DNA of 64,000 nt from Taxillus chinensis (lineage: Eukaryota > Streptophyta > Magnoliopsida > Santalales > Loranthaceae): positions 22,096,434 to 22,160,433 of the forward strand of contig CM042087.1 of NCBI GenBank assembly GCA_023512835.1, written 5' to 3'. The position numbers and the translations under genes were made by a program. The notes below the pieces were generated by a model that was given only the letters and a program-made list of their open reading frames with translations, did not search any database and had not been told where the DNA came from. Below are positions 11,041 to 23,129 of the stretch, one piece after another. Every line of letters begins with the position of its first letter. Within the stretch, counting starts at the first letter, position 1.

Positions 11041-11330
11041 AATCGGCGTTGCGACATTTTTTTTTTTACGATTTGGTGTGCTTTCGGATCATTGCTCGAG
11101 CAGGGACTTGAGTAGGGGCTTAAGCCACCATGCTTGAGGCTTCCCCTCGCTCTAGCCCTTGCTCTCGGCCCGGCGAGGTTGCTCAAGCCCTTGCTCGAGA
11201 CCGCCTCGAGCAAGCCTCCAATAGAGTGGCTCGAGCTCATAAGCTCAAGCCTATGCCCCTCGCGAGCCGGGTTTCGAGCAAGTCTCGGGCCGGTCGCCAA
11301 CGCATTGAGTAAAAGCTTGATCATATCTCT
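11041..11330. repeat. CTCGAGC-rich GC island, probable old transposon piece
   Basis: A sharp GC-rich block in AT-rich DNA, full of CTCGAG/GCTCGAGC words on both strands (for example at 11094, 11189, 11204 and 11230). Open frames on both strands are side effects of this composition. It looks like a decayed repeat. Its family is not recognised. Confidence 0.4.
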
Positions 11331-11780
11331 CATGGCTATATTTACGGGTTTTTGGGTTTTATAATTTTTTTAAATTTAGAGCCAGCTCATAGCTCAAGCC
11401 AATTCAGTCCCCTCTTGAGTAAACTTGATCATCTCTCAGGCTATATCTTTTGCCCCAATTTAATTGATGAAAACGCATTTTGCGCACAATGATCTGATTT
11501 AAGTCTATTTTTTTATTTATAGGTATCGACGAGATGCACGACTTTCAAATATCCGTATGAGAGTTTGTCACTCAAATTTTCAAAAAACATACTCTTTTAT
11601 CTATAAATTCATATCTTATGCCATATTCTTCTTTCGCCCGATCAAATATACTGTTCCTTCTTACCTAGTTTTTTTTTTCTATCACGATTGCCAAACATAA
11701 CCGAAACACAACACCCGTTACATTTTAGACTTTTTCGCCAAAACATACACCACAACCAAGATCCATATCCGGTATCTTCC
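11331..11780. other. AT-rich sequence upstream of DnaJ gene
   Basis: No coding sequence. It precedes the promoter region of the DnaJ gene. Confidence 0.4.
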
Positions 11781-11783
11781 TCC

Positions 11784-11830
11784 CCACGTCATGCCACACC
11801 ACACAGGCCCGCCCACGTGCTGCACACGTG
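11784..11830 (+). promoter_or_regulatory. ACGT-core/G-box cluster in DnaJ promoter
   Basis: CCACGTCA at about 11784 and two CACGTG G-boxes at 11814-11819 and 11825-11830 lie about 190-235 bp upstream of the DnaJ start codon. ACGT-core sites are typical targets of plant bZIP and bHLH factors in light, abscisic-acid and stress control. I found no convincing heat-shock element (GAANNTTC repeats) in the same stretch. Regulation by these sites is inferred. Confidence 0.5.
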
Positions 11831-11936
11831 TCTTCAGAAAGCAAATTAAAGTCGGCCTCGAGCATTCCATCGTTCTTTCCCTTCATCTTCTTCCCCGCCG
11901 CGGAAAACGAAAACAAACAGAACCATACGCACACAG

Positions 11937-11982
<46 letters not shown>
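11937..11982 (+). repeat. (AT)n/(GA)n tract in DnaJ 5' leader
   Basis: ATATATATATATATAT followed by a long AGAGAGA tract ends about 40 bp before the start codon. GA-rich 5' leaders are common in plant genes. The AT run could act as a TATA region, but this is not proven. Confidence 0.7.
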
Positions 11983-12018
11983 GAGAAGATAAGAGAGGGT
12001 TGGTAATAGTAGGAAGGA

Positions 12019-14669
12019 ATGGGGGTGGATTACTACAACATACTGAAAGTGAATAGAAGCGCGAGCGAGGAGGACCTGAAGAAGGCGTACAGGAGGCTGG
12101 CCATGATCTGGCACCCCGACAAGAACCCCACCAACAAGTCCGAGGCGGAGGCCAAGTTCAAACGCATCTCCGAGGCCTACGACGTCCTCAGCGACCCCCA
12201 GAAGCGTCAGATCTACGATCTCTACGGCGAGGAGGCCCTCAAGTCCGGCCAGGTCCCCCCTCCTCCCCCCGCCTCCTCATCCTCCTCCTCCTCCTCCTGG
12301 ACTCATCACCACCGCCACCACCACCCTAATCCCTCCTTCCGCTTCAGGCCTCGCGACGCCGATGACATTTACGCCGAGCTCTTCGGATCAGAGGCCTCCT
12401 CCGCCTCCGCCGCTGCCAGGAGCCGCACCTTTAGGGATTTCAGGACTTCCAATGGAGATTTCGGCGGTGCTTCGCAGCATCAGCCGCCGCCGCCGTCCGA
12501 GCCGCCCAGGAAGGTTCCTGCGGTGGAGCGGATGCTGCTTTGTAGCCTAGAGGATCTGTACAAGGGGGCCAAGAAGAAGATGAAGATTTCTAGAAACATC
12601 GTCGGTGCTTCTGGGTATTCAAGTTACACCGTTTAATTTATTTTATAATTAATATATGGATTAATACCGTCTCTTTTGTGTTGTTACTCGATGGAATGCT
12701 AAGAAGACATTGATTGGCAAGTCAGGGTACTTAAACTTTTTTTTTTTGTGGTTGGTTGCTAATAACGTGTGTAAATACTGGAACTTGGGTGGATTTGCGT
12801 TGAGTCTTTTTATAGGACTTGGGATAGAATAGATATGATGATTTTAGATAAGTTGGTGGGGAACAAAGACCTATATAGATAGTTATGATTTTTATTATAT
12901 TTATTTTATGTGGTTGGCTAGTTCTGAGACATTTTTTATGCAATGACTGTTACTTGCGAGCAGAATAGCATCACTAAGAATGTGCTTGCGTAAGATTTTG
13001 ACAGCGATGAACTGTTTGTTTCTATTCTTGCAATGGCAACACAATTTCCATGAAAAGTAAACGAAGTGAAATTGTATTTCTGCTACAATTTCACTTTGAA
13101 TCAGAGGCGCTTTGTATTTGGGTTTACATTTCAAGAGGTAATTTTTTTTTTCCCCAAGTTTTCCTGTGAAGAAAATGTTTCCTAAGTTGGGCTTTGAATC
13201 AGACACAAAATTTCATTTCCATTCAATGTTGGGAGTCGAACAGGCATTTCATTGCTATCAGCATCTGCCCCTTTTTTCTTCAAGTTTTTGTTTAGATCTT
13301 ATTGGTATGAATTTAGTTATGAGATTCTAAACAGGCTGTCTGATTTGTATGTTTGGTTAGTGTGAAATCCAACAATAGGCATTGCCTTCCTAAGCATAAA
13401 TTAAACACGTACAAGTTATTGGTTAATAATCATGGTGTTGACCTAATATACCAGTTCTCAAACTAGCAAAAGTATGAACGTATTATGAAGAACTACTTTA
13501 TTAATATTTATGTCTAGTTGTGTCCCATTGCAATTTCCAGCTATATTCTTTCTTGTGTTGTTGCAGTTTGCACATTCTTTTCTGAATCTACATCCTTACA
13601 TCTGTTTCATTTTATTTTTATTGCATCATTCCATGTTGCTATGTTTCGATACATCAGATCTCATAGTAAGTGCAGTTTTTAGGAATGATGATCCTTATGC
13701 ATCGATGTGGAAAGATACCTGCCTTTTGTTTCAACTACTGTAATTGGTGGCTTCTAGGCACCATTTTGCAATAAAGTTTGGATCAGTCTGAAATTCTTAC
13801 CTTACCTCAAGTAATGCACTGATATTTTTTTTATTTTTGCAAGGAACACCATTAACGGTTGAGAAATGGAATTTGCACCTTTCCTTAACTAGATTCAGAT
13901 AGCTCATTAATGTGATCAACGTTGTATGAAAATATTTCCAGATCTATAGTAAATGTGCAGAAGATTTCACAATATGTTCAGTATAAGGTAAAAGAGAAAC
14001 CAATACTATCAGACCAAGAGGCTTTACCTTCACATCTTATAGAATGGTTTCATGTGTTTAGCCGTTGTGGATAAAAGGAGTTTCATATAATTCATATAAA
14101 AGGAGTCTCTTAATTTGAATGATTATGACATAGTATTAACTATGTTCTGGGCAAGCTACTTTTGCTTCTTTTTTTGTTGTTTTTTTGTTTTTTTGCCCTT
14201 AATGCACTGATTTATAATTTGAAGGAAGGGTCAGAATGCTGAAGAGATCTTAACTATTGATATAAAACCTGGTTGGAAGAAAGGCACGAAGATTACTTTT
14301 CCAGAGAAGGGTAATCAGGAGCCTGGTGTCATTCCTGCAGATCTTATCTTTGTTGTGCAAGAGAAACCTCATGCTGTTTACTTGAGGGATGGTAATAATC
14401 TGGTGTTCAATCAGGATATAACACTGTTGGAAGCCCTTACTGGAAAGACCATTGAACTGACAGCCTTGGATGGAAGAACTCTTACTGCCCAGGTGACTGA
14501 GATTGTTAGACCTGGTTATGAGATGGTGATTGCTAATGAAGGAATGCCAGTCTCGAAGGAACCAAGGAGGAAGGGAAACCTCATAATCAAGTTTGATGTC
14601 AAGTACCCCTCAAGGCTCAACGCAGAACAGAAATCTGACCTAAAAAGAGTTCTGGGAGGAATTTCTTGA
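12019..14669 (+). CDS. Class B DnaJ/HSP40 co-chaperone, two exons
   Basis: Exons 12019-12614 and 14225-14669 join in frame to 346 codons plus stop. The donor is GG|GTATTC and the acceptor TTTGAAG|G, phase 2. Residues 1-70 form a J domain with the Hsp70-stimulating HPD motif (WHPDKN, His32-Asp34). Residues about 80-175 are a low-complexity Pro/Ser/His-rich linker in place of a classic G/F region, with HHHRHHHP. From [15 protein letters not shown] onward it has the two substrate-binding C-terminal domains (for example [20 protein letters not shown]) and the final LKRVLGG. No CXXCXGXG zinc finger is present, hence class B (Sis1/DNAJB type). It should deliver unfolded clients to cytosolic or nuclear Hsp70 and stimulate its ATPase. 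There is no signal peptide or CaaX end. This is the only gene here that looks intact and host-derived. Confidence 0.93.
12615..14224 (+). other. Intron of the DnaJ gene
   Basis: A 1,610-base AT-rich intron with GT at 12615 and AG at 14223-14224. Its boundaries were chosen because they restore the continuous DnaJ reading frame ([15 protein letters not shown] across the junction). Reading past the donor gives only a short tail and a stop at 12636. No nested gene is seen inside it. Confidence 0.85.
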
Positions 14670-15310
14670 TGGTTTCAAATTTCGTTGTCTGGGTTAATTA
14701 TATCAGCACAGAGACTGCAACTGCTGTTGGATGTATATATTGTGTGTTGTGAAGGAAGTTAGTGAGCACTAGGAATTAAGTTTTTGAAGGTTGGATGGGG
14801 AATTGGGAGTCAGAAGTGTTCAATTCCTTCAAGTCTATTGTTTGCACACTGATGACAGGTGAAGACTGACAATAGTGAGTTTCAACATCTGATTGTTTAG
14901 ATGGAATGCCCTGAGTGTTTTTTTTACCCCTTTTGCTATTTTACATTTGATGGGGTGTTATTTGCAGGGAAATTAAAATTGTTTTACGTGCAATAGGAGT
15001 TCATCCTGCAGATTCAGTTCCTTGCATTAAAGGGATGCATTTATTACCCAACAAAATCAATCCGGAACTGCAGTGTTCTTGCCTCTTGGTAGAGATTTTA
15101 TGCTTGGCAGGTTAAAATCAACTTGCCTCTTGGTAATGGATGCATTTGTTTCTTTTTTGTATCAAACCAAAGGGGCATTTCTATACAAAGTGTTATAAAT
15201 ACTGATTTTCTTGGAAATTTTGGAGAAGTGGTAGCTAACAAAACAGACATCGCGATGATTTATAGACATTTGAAAATTTCTGTTGGACTTATTGTTGAAG
15301 ATTGAACCTG
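14670..15310 (+). other. Probable 3' UTR and downstream sequence of DnaJ gene
   Basis: T/G-rich non-coding sequence after the TGA. No canonical AATAAA can be tied to an end here, so the transcript end is not placed. The short open frame at 15123-15305 has no recognisable domain and is not called. Confidence 0.4.
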
Positions 15311-16890
15311 TCATCCCAATGCTCAATAATTTGTGGTAGCCGCCTACGTTTGTGTTGTATCAAGATTGTAACCTTTTTGGTACACTACTGAACACATATA
15401 TAGCTGATTTATATTGGAAATGGAATTATGTTTTACTTTCTTACACGGATGCGTGATTGAACTATTTATTTTGTGAAGAGGGATGTTTCTTTGGGCCTGT
15501 GATCTATTATTTTGGTCTATACGGCGCCCGTAATAAGTTGTGAAATGTAGAAGAGGCAACTGAGTTAGGGAAGCAGTCGTGCTCTGATCCCTGCGATCAG
15601 ATCTTTATAGAAACGCAGGCCTGCTTTGAGTTCAGTTCCCTTCCCAAATAAAACCCAAGTTGGTTTTTGTGGAAACTGATGAGCCAGTTGTTCCATTAAT
15701 CATTGTGGTCGGTAAGGGTCGGTTTAGTAAGTTTGATAATTAGTGATATATTCGCCTCATTGAACCGCTAAGAACTAAAACCTATGATTGATCTTCAATT
15801 TTCAAATGATGTTACTTTACTTTAGGGAAAAAACCCTTTATATAACAAATACTGCGCTTAAGTGTGTAGAAATTTAATCATGAGAAAAGAAATTGACCTT
15901 GAGATTTAATTTTCAAAATTGTAGGCATATAATTTTGATTTTAGGTATTTTTGATTTAATTTTTGATTTATTCGTGAGAAAAGAAATTGGCGGTGTTTGT
16001 TATTTTAGGTATTTTTGATTTTATGTTTTAGTTTTATGATTTGAATTTTTATTTGAATTACAGTTTGCATTTTAAATTTTGAATATAAATTTTGTTTTGT
16101 TAAGAAAATAAATATGTTTTAAAAAGAATATGATCTTTCAAATTAAGCATCACAAAAATTGATAAAAAATATATAGTGAATAAAAGAGAAGATTTAAAAA
16201 ACAATTAAATAGGATTCTCAAAAAATCAAATTTGAATTTTAAAATAGAAAATAACTTAAATTTGTTCTTAAAAATTGCAAATTTATTTAGATAAGGATTT
16301 AAATAAAATATTATTTATTCATAAACAGATATGCTAATAGACTTTGTTGGTCATATTCCATTATTGAAAACAGAATTACATTTCGATATAAACCTATCAA
16401 ACAAGCCCTAACAGCATTTCAACTGCACTTTTCAATATAAACTTTTATATGAGTTTATTATTATTTTGTTATTATCTTTAGTTATGTATTTTGTTTTGCA
16501 AGACTTATTATTATTATCATCATTATCTTGTAAATAAATAAATATGAGAAAAAAAAAAAGAAAAAATGATAAATATTGTTTATTATTACTATTATTATGA
16601 TTGATATGTAAAAAAAAGGAGATGTGATCGTTTGTATGGAAAAAACAAACGCAAAAAGAAAACAAGAAAAAAAGAAAGAGTGTTGGGCTCATCCTTTGGC
16701 TTCCATTGCACCAATAGAGAAAAGACAAAATCAAAAAAGAAAGATTGAGTTTGGGTAAGAGATGAAAGATAAAGGAAAACACCTAGAAAACTAAGGCAAT
16801 CACTCGTCTATTTTCTTCTCGCTCCAACACAATTCAAACCACCTACAACTCGACACCTTCTTACAAATATCAAAATATAGTACTACATGC
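15311..16890. other. AT-rich intergenic region
   Basis: Long AT-rich stretch with poly-A/poly-T runs and no supported gene. Minus-strand open frames near 16432-16782 come from A-rich sequence. No terminal repeats were recognised. Confidence 0.5.
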
Positions 16891-16918
16891 TCGGGTGTAT
16901 ATATATATATATATATTA
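16891..16918. repeat. (TA)n microsatellite
   Basis: Alternating TA tract at the border between the AT-rich spacer and the LTR-like sequence that follows. Confidence 0.9.
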
Positions 16919-18347
16919 GTATAGTGTTTTAACTAATCACACAATCATTAATCATATAATTTAACACAACTCAACCATGTATCAAAACATGTATCAACGG
17001 AAAGATTATCCCTCAAATCAATCGCAACTCATTATATCATCATTATAAATACCATAACATATAACAACAGTAAACACTAACTAGTGTAGTCACTTAACTC
17101 ACTCAGTCATACCATATCATCTTTGTGTTTACGGGTCAACAATACTATCACTTTATCTTTTGTCATGTCATAACAAGCTACCATGTCATGTCATATCATA
17201 TTAAATTATTTTGTAACAATGTTAATAAAGAAATAATGGGTAAACCACACGTATAATATAGTCATAACCCAGGATCACCAAACAATTAAATCACCATTGC
17301 TTCTTTTTTTTTTTTTCACATAAAAAACCATCAACCCTTAGCTTTAATCCAAATCAAGCTCAAGCCTAAGTCTGTCAATCAGGGATTTCATACATACAAT
17401 AACTCATATATGCAGTAATTTACCAACTTAAGGCTAATGGCCCTATCATATCAATATCCAATTCCCAACTCAGGCCTTAACTTGTCCAAGCTTAACCTCC
17501 CAATACACCAGCTCAGGGATCTCAACCACTTGTCATTGTTAATAATCATTAATTCATTACTCATGGGCCTTAGCCCCTGTCAATAACCATCCCTCCATTT
17601 CCTAGCTCATAAGCCTCAGCTACTTGTCTAAACTAACCCTTCACACTCAAGCTATCACGTAGACCAAAATGTCTCATAACTAACATCACAAATACAAGCA
17701 TAACCAAGTATATACATGAAATCCAAACATGGTACAAACACTATCAATAGAGCATCACAACAACTAAAATTCAATAACACATAGTTAGCATATAGCATTT
17801 GGGTTCCCTACGGGAACTCCCATCATCAACACAGGCCAAACATGGCTCCAGCAATGCAGATTTGCACAATCATGCCTCGTAAGCCAAAATATTGTATAAC
17901 TCTTCATATGTTATCATAATAAGTCAAATAAATATCATAACATCATAATACATCTTATTACATCATCATACATGATGAAAATATCAACATTAAAGGTTCT
18001 AATTAACCTAAACAAGATCAAAAGTAGCTTAAACAGATCAAACCAAGCAAAATAACACAACTAGCAACACCAACTAGCCCACTAGCCTTAAACAACTTAG
18101 CTCAATTGCCGTGGCAGTGCACCGCAGTTGCCCCAACCCCTACAACCATTTTCACCTGACGGTTGCGACAACGCATCGTGGTCATACAATACCCTACACT
18201 TCCTACATTTTGGTGAAATACTCGTACCACAACTCAACATATATACCCAAGCTCTACTCAATTTTGACACTAAAAACACCCAAATAAGCTACCTAATAGC
18301 ATCATAGTAATCAAACAAGACAAAAAATAAATTTCCAAGTGACTTAA
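16919..18347 (-). mobile_element. LTR-like sequence of unknown gypsy family
   Basis: Non-coding sequence with repeated CTCA/GCCTTAGC-type blocks (for example AGCTCAGGGATCTCAACC near 17510 and GGGCCTTAGCCCC near 17563). These resemble the R/U5 parts of gypsy LTRs read on the minus strand, such as 'ATAGCTCAGCAGGGGTTATA' at 19982. It carries no coding domain, and termini were not found, so the assignment is weak. Confidence 0.35.
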
Positions 18348-18490
18348 TGTCACGCCCCTAACTCTAGGAGACCCAAAATCGAGAACGCGACTTCTCCATG
18401 CACCAAAAGGCGAGGGGTTGGTGATTGACACCAGAAGAGACACACAACAGGTGCCATCTAGAATGCACATATACAATCATATAACAAAGG
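18348..18490 (-). mobile_element. Gypsy LTR terminal fragment (family E)
   Basis: Starts TGTCACGCCCCTAACTC, the reverse complement of a chromovirus-type LTR 3' end. It shares the GAGGGGTTGGTGA block with the fragment at 19587. It is cut at 18490 by the family C LTR. Only about 143 bp remain. Confidence 0.5.
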
Positions 18491-19586
18491 TGATATTCCC
18501 AAGATCCAAACAAGATCGTACAGGTATATGCGTGTATATATAGAGAGTGGAGTGAATCTGTATACTTAAAACTAATTCATTTAGTTTTAAGGAGTAGTTT
18601 ACTTATCAGAGATATTTTTATAAATACAGTTATTGTTTGGGTGGTATCTTAGTGTCTTATGCAAGATCAAGTTAACAGTAGAGATGTATGGGAAATAAAA
18701 GACAAAGACATACGATCTATGTGATCTACTCTATGGTAGTGAGGGTGTACCTGCACCGAGTCTAATCCACTATATACTTTTAATACAGTATTAACCTTTT
18801 ACAGATACAACAGGATTAACTCTCTTCTCTCTTAAATGCAGATACAAAATAGTATTACTTCAGTACTCACTCACTGTGATGAACTGTTTAGCATAACTTG
18901 ATCCTATGTGTTCAACTGTTTGCACCTCTTGACCTTTAACCACTCTTTTGCCAAACTCACTATCTTTTCGTTGAATGTATGAGGTATGAGGCTAGATGAA
19001 CTCACTGTTATCTTGTTCTCTATCTCCTTCTCTCTGTGTATCAGTACGAACTACTCTACGTTTTTTGTATCTCTCAAGATACTTTTTGTATTCTAAAAAT
19101 ATTTTGACACATACCTGAAGTAAGGCATATGCTTTTTTTTATAGGATGGCCATTGCATAAAAACCTTTTGCTAGGTTTAGACATATTCATCTTCTGATCT
19201 CCATCGTTGAAACATATTACTCCAACCTCGGATAATGTCCACGTATTTATTCTGATAGGTAGCGTGCTAAGATATGTTGTCTGAATAACTTACTTAAATG
19301 GTGGCCTTAACTGCGTTTTGATCTTTCGATTAGCTATAGCCTTGAAGATGATTTCTTTGTAGCCTCATAGATGCTTCACATAGTACACACACTACGACCT
19401 TCGAGTATGAATCTTCTAACCTTAGGACCAGGTTAGAGCCGGTGACCAACTCAACTCTGACTTAGCTAATCATCTGTTTACATCAATGAGTCTCTGTTCA
19501 CATCAATGAGTCTCTAAATATTCGAACCTTCAAGCTTCAACTTTGTGACACTGCCACTCTTCACCTGATGAGTCTTCAAGTCTATG
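18491..19586 (-). mobile_element. LTR fragment of copia family C (minus strand)
   Basis: Begins TGATATTCCCAAGATCC, the reverse complement of the family C LTR end seen at 6858 and 62338. It continues with the same blocks in reverse order (GTGAGGGTGTACC near 18739, CTCGGATAATGTCC near 19226). The LTR 5' part is lost at 19586, where a family E fragment begins. Confidence 0.75.
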
Positions 19587-20174
19587 TGTCATACCCCAGA
19601 TTTCCCAATATTGAGAAACTGGTTAGTGATGCCGCATGCCTTGCACCCAAGAGGACAAGGGGTTGGTGAATGGTCACCTAATAGGGCTCCCACAAGGGTG
19701 CTGCCCCAAACCTGTTATAATCTAATATATGACATGCACAAACCATACGTAAACCACACCATGTAACAAAACTATATCCCATACTAAACAGGGTCACTAG
19801 CCCTAAAACATGGCGTCTCAGTTAAATACACCAATCTCAAATAAATACATGAGTTTCAATCTCATCAATTACAATATTTCAAACAAAATAACAAATCAAA
19901 TACACATGCTCCTCAGCGGTGAAATCTTCTAATGCCTACTAGGTCCTGCAGAAAATGACATTAAAGGTGGGTGAGCAAGCCATAGCTCAGCAGGGGTTAT
20001 ACCTTCCTAGACCAACCCAACATCTCCTCCGCAATATGCTTAGTGTGAATATGTGCAGTGCAGTATAGTTAAAATAACTCATGTCCATTCCATGGACTGT
20101 TCCCTCAATAGAACCTTAATATCTCATGTCCAATCCAGGACTGTCCTCTTAAGAGGACCTCGATAACTCATGTC
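19587..20174 (-). mobile_element. Gypsy LTR fragment (family E), truncated by copia A
   Basis: Starts TGTCATACCCCAGATTTCC, a chromovirus-like LTR end on the minus strand, and contains CTCATGTCCA(A/T)TCCA repeats near 20078 and 20127. It is cut at 20175 by the family A copia LTR. Confidence 0.55.
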
Positions 20175-20394
20175 TGTTGGATCAAGCCCAGAATTTGGAT
20201 GATACTAATAAAACCTTATGTAATTTGATCTGAGACTTTTTTTGATTTTCATCTTGAGTTATTGCAGAAGATATGAACTTAATCTGGACCTACACTCGTG
20301 AGAGCAAAGCAAAGGACAAGATACATAATCCTGATCCGGACAAGAGTGAGTGTTATCAAATACTTGGTATCTAACCAAGTCTTTACTTCTTACA

Positions 20395-20920
20395 GAATAA
20401 GGATCCTTCATGCGGACTAATCACTAAGAGCTCAGGACTAAGGAAACTGCGCTTAACACCTTAAATGGATCAAGTCAAATAGATGCGGGATAAGAATCTA
20501 GTCTACAAGTCGCATGGAGTAAAAGACAAAGTTATCGTAGAGTAAAAGGCTAAGTCTTCCACTCAAGCGGACTAAGGAAAAGAAGATACGGAGTAAGAAA
20601 TTCGAGTCTTTTATACATGCTGAGTAAGGAATGACTTGTGTGGAATAAGGACCCGAGTCTTTATTCGCACGGAGTAAGGAAACTAGATGCGGAGTAAGGA
20701 ATCTGAACTTGTTACTCATGTGGAGTAAGGATATACCGATACGGAGTAAGCCATCTGAGTCTTTAACTCACGCGGAGTAAGAAACTCTCATAGAGTAAGA
20801 AAGCACTGACACGGAATAAAGATTCCATTACTGAATTGATACAGAGTAAGCAATCACTGGCACGGAGTAAGGATCCGAGCTTAGTTAACACAGAGTAAGG
20901 AACCTTACACCGGATTAAGA
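20395..20920 (+). repeat. Degenerate GGAGTAAGG array in LTR A
   Basis: More than fifteen copies of a motif near (C/G)ACGGAGTAAGGA at irregular spacing, for example at 20694, 20731 and 20775. They are homologous to the array in the minus-strand copy. Confidence 0.7.
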
Positions 20921-21371
20921 AGACGCTGTTTCAACTTATCTCTTCACATTTAAAGTCACCAGCTCGCTGCTTCCCAATGTAAGACAAATTTGTTGAAAAC
21001 CTAAAGTATCTTACACGTGGATTATCCAGATATATGGACACAACTTTGACTGAATTTGGGTACTCACAAACACACTTATGCTTTGCAAACCCAAGACCTT
21101 GAGCTCCACATCCGCAGCATTCAAGGTAGATAGAATTCCGAGGAACAGTCAATGTGCACATAGTCTGGAACAACAAGTTTCAAGATTGTCTCTCAAAGAT
21201 GTGTTATATATATAATGTAAACCTTGTCATAAACAGATCTAGCAGTTGATGTTTGTGAGTTTTGTAATAAGCTAGTGTGTACTAGAGCTCATTGAGATAA
21301 CAGAGGCTAGTGTGTGAGTCATTTTGTAAATAGAGTGTAAGAGAGTCTTGCAGTAGATCTAAAAGCTTTAT

Positions 21372-22876
21372 TGACAAACGGGTATTTCGTGAGTGAAACC
21401 CAAGTGAGGGTTAAGCTACTGTCGTTTAAATCCCTTCTCAAAATATTAATTCCCTTAACTATTGCTAAATAGAATAGCGACAAGAAAGGGGTCGATCCCA
21501 CAGATATTACCAAGTTATCTAGCTTTAACTCAAATCACCAAATTAATCTTGCTTAAAACAATGTCTCGGCAAACAAAATTGTGTTTTAAAATTACTTTAC
21601 TGAAAACAGAATTGCAATTGAAATAACTAAAAAACGTTGGATTTAGAATCAAGGATTAAGGCATCTAGGGTCACAATTTCACCTCCCTATGTTATCTCTG
21701 CTGGTTCATGGTATTAGGGCTGTCTGATTGAAAACATGCTAAACATAAGCCAAGGACAACAAATGGTCATTGAGGTCCTTTTAAGAGTTGTATGCTAGAA
21801 TGGTCATCTAAACACACAAACATGCAAAGCCAATAAATCATACTTGCAAAAGGATAATGATCACACCAATTACAAATAAGTTATGAATCTCAATCCGCCC
21901 CAGACTAGGGCTAAGAATACCAAGGTGTACATCCAAAGATAGAAATTAAGAACAGATTCATAAAACATGCAAAACTCAATCATCCAAACCCAATATTCAT
22001 AAACACAGCAAAGCAACAAGGGGGCTACATTGCTCCCCTAGATTATAAGAACTACTCACGCATGATTACAAGCAAAACCATAGCAGTAAAGCTAAACATC
22101 TTCTTCTAATCCACGCACGCAACAAGGCTTCAAATCCAGGCTCCAAAATCCGCGACGGGTGACTGCGACGGCTACGACGGCTGCTCTCCTAGGTCAAGGA
22201 GCAGCCTCCAAGTCGTGAAGCCTCTCTCTCCCTCTAAAAACATGTAAGGGGGTCTAGGTTACATAGCATGGGGCGTGGAGCCTCTATTTATAGAGGTTGG
22301 ATGGGCCTTGAGGTGTGTACCCTAGCCCATCTATCAAAACGACGTAGTTTTGATAAGTAACACTCCACACTTTAAAATCTCTATCTTCCATCTACAATTT
22401 GGACATGGGCCTTCAGGAACAAATGATCAGCATGGAAAAACGATAGGATCGGTTCAAAAATGTCTCTGCACGTCAATTTGCACGTGATATGGTGAATTCA
22501 CGTACAGCTCCAAATCAGCTCAAACTTCTCCCCAAGCTTCCTTGAATCCTGTAGAGGCCTGAGAACCAAAAATATGCTTGCACGTGAAATGGGTGAATTC
22601 ACGTGCAGCTCCAAATGCTCTGAAATTTCTGTGGTAGGTAGAGGACATCATTCTAAGCAACTTTTGTTCTTGCACACCAATTGTTTGAGGCCATCTACTA
22701 TATCAAAAGTGAGCTCTAAAATCTCCCAAAACAGCTTAAAAACGCATGTATTTGCAAATAGCATCTTCCTAGGGGTTAGAGCAAATATATATGATATATA
22801 AAGCAATAAGGCTCTAATCATGCTTTTAAACATCCTAAATAAACACTAGAATAACGGCATAAAATGCACGTTATCA
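21372..22876 (-). mobile_element. Solo LTR, Athila-like gypsy (minus strand)
   Basis: Termini TGACAAACGGG and GTTATCA are flanked by a perfect 5-bp duplication TTTAT (21367-21371 and 22877-22881) inside the copia LTR. On the minus strand it starts TGATAACG, like the Athila 3' LTR at 49373 (TGATAATG). It shares the CATTTTATGCCGTTAT block and a TATAAATAGAGG promoter box near 22285. With no interior left, it is a solo LTR formed by LTR-LTR recombination. Confidence 0.85.
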
Positions 22877-23070
22877 TTTATAAGTTTTAATCTGCTTCTA
22901 TTTTGTTGTACTTATCCTTTGATAATAAAACAAAATATTTCCACTATCTAGTTATCTTCCACATTGATTCTATCTCTTAAACAGATAAGTGTAGTGCCAA
23001 AGAGTGAGAGAAGAGTTTTCAATAAGAGCCTATTCAGCCCCCTCCCTCTAGGCTCTAAGGGACCAACAAG

Positions 23071-23082
23071 TGGTATTAGAGC
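23071..23082 (+). promoter_or_regulatory. Primer-binding site (initiator tRNA-Met type), copia A
   Basis: TGGTATTAGAGC, two bases after the LTR end. It differs by one base from the usual TGGTATCAGAGC complement of initiator tRNA-Met. Confidence 0.85.
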
Positions 23083-23129
23083 AAGTTCTACCTACTCAAA
23101 GTAGAGATCCCACTCTTTCTCTCTTGACA

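Larger units (their letters stand above)
20175..23068 (+). mobile_element. 5' LTR of copia family A, interrupted
   Basis: Runs from TGTTGGATCAAGCCC to GGGACCAACA. It is directly followed by a primer-binding site and copia gag, so it is the 5' LTR. A solo Athila-type LTR (21372-22876) sits inside it. Without that insertion the LTR is about 1.4 kb. It contains the GGAGTAAGG-type array at about 20395-20920, mirrored at 686-1236. Confidence 0.85.

Noticed and set aside
12362..12550. Alternative Pro-rich frame inside DnaJ exon 1
   Set aside because: A shadow of the GC-rich DnaJ coding sequence in another frame.
16432..16782. Phe-rich minus-strand frame
   Set aside because: Derived from A-rich spacer sequence, with no domain or conserved context.
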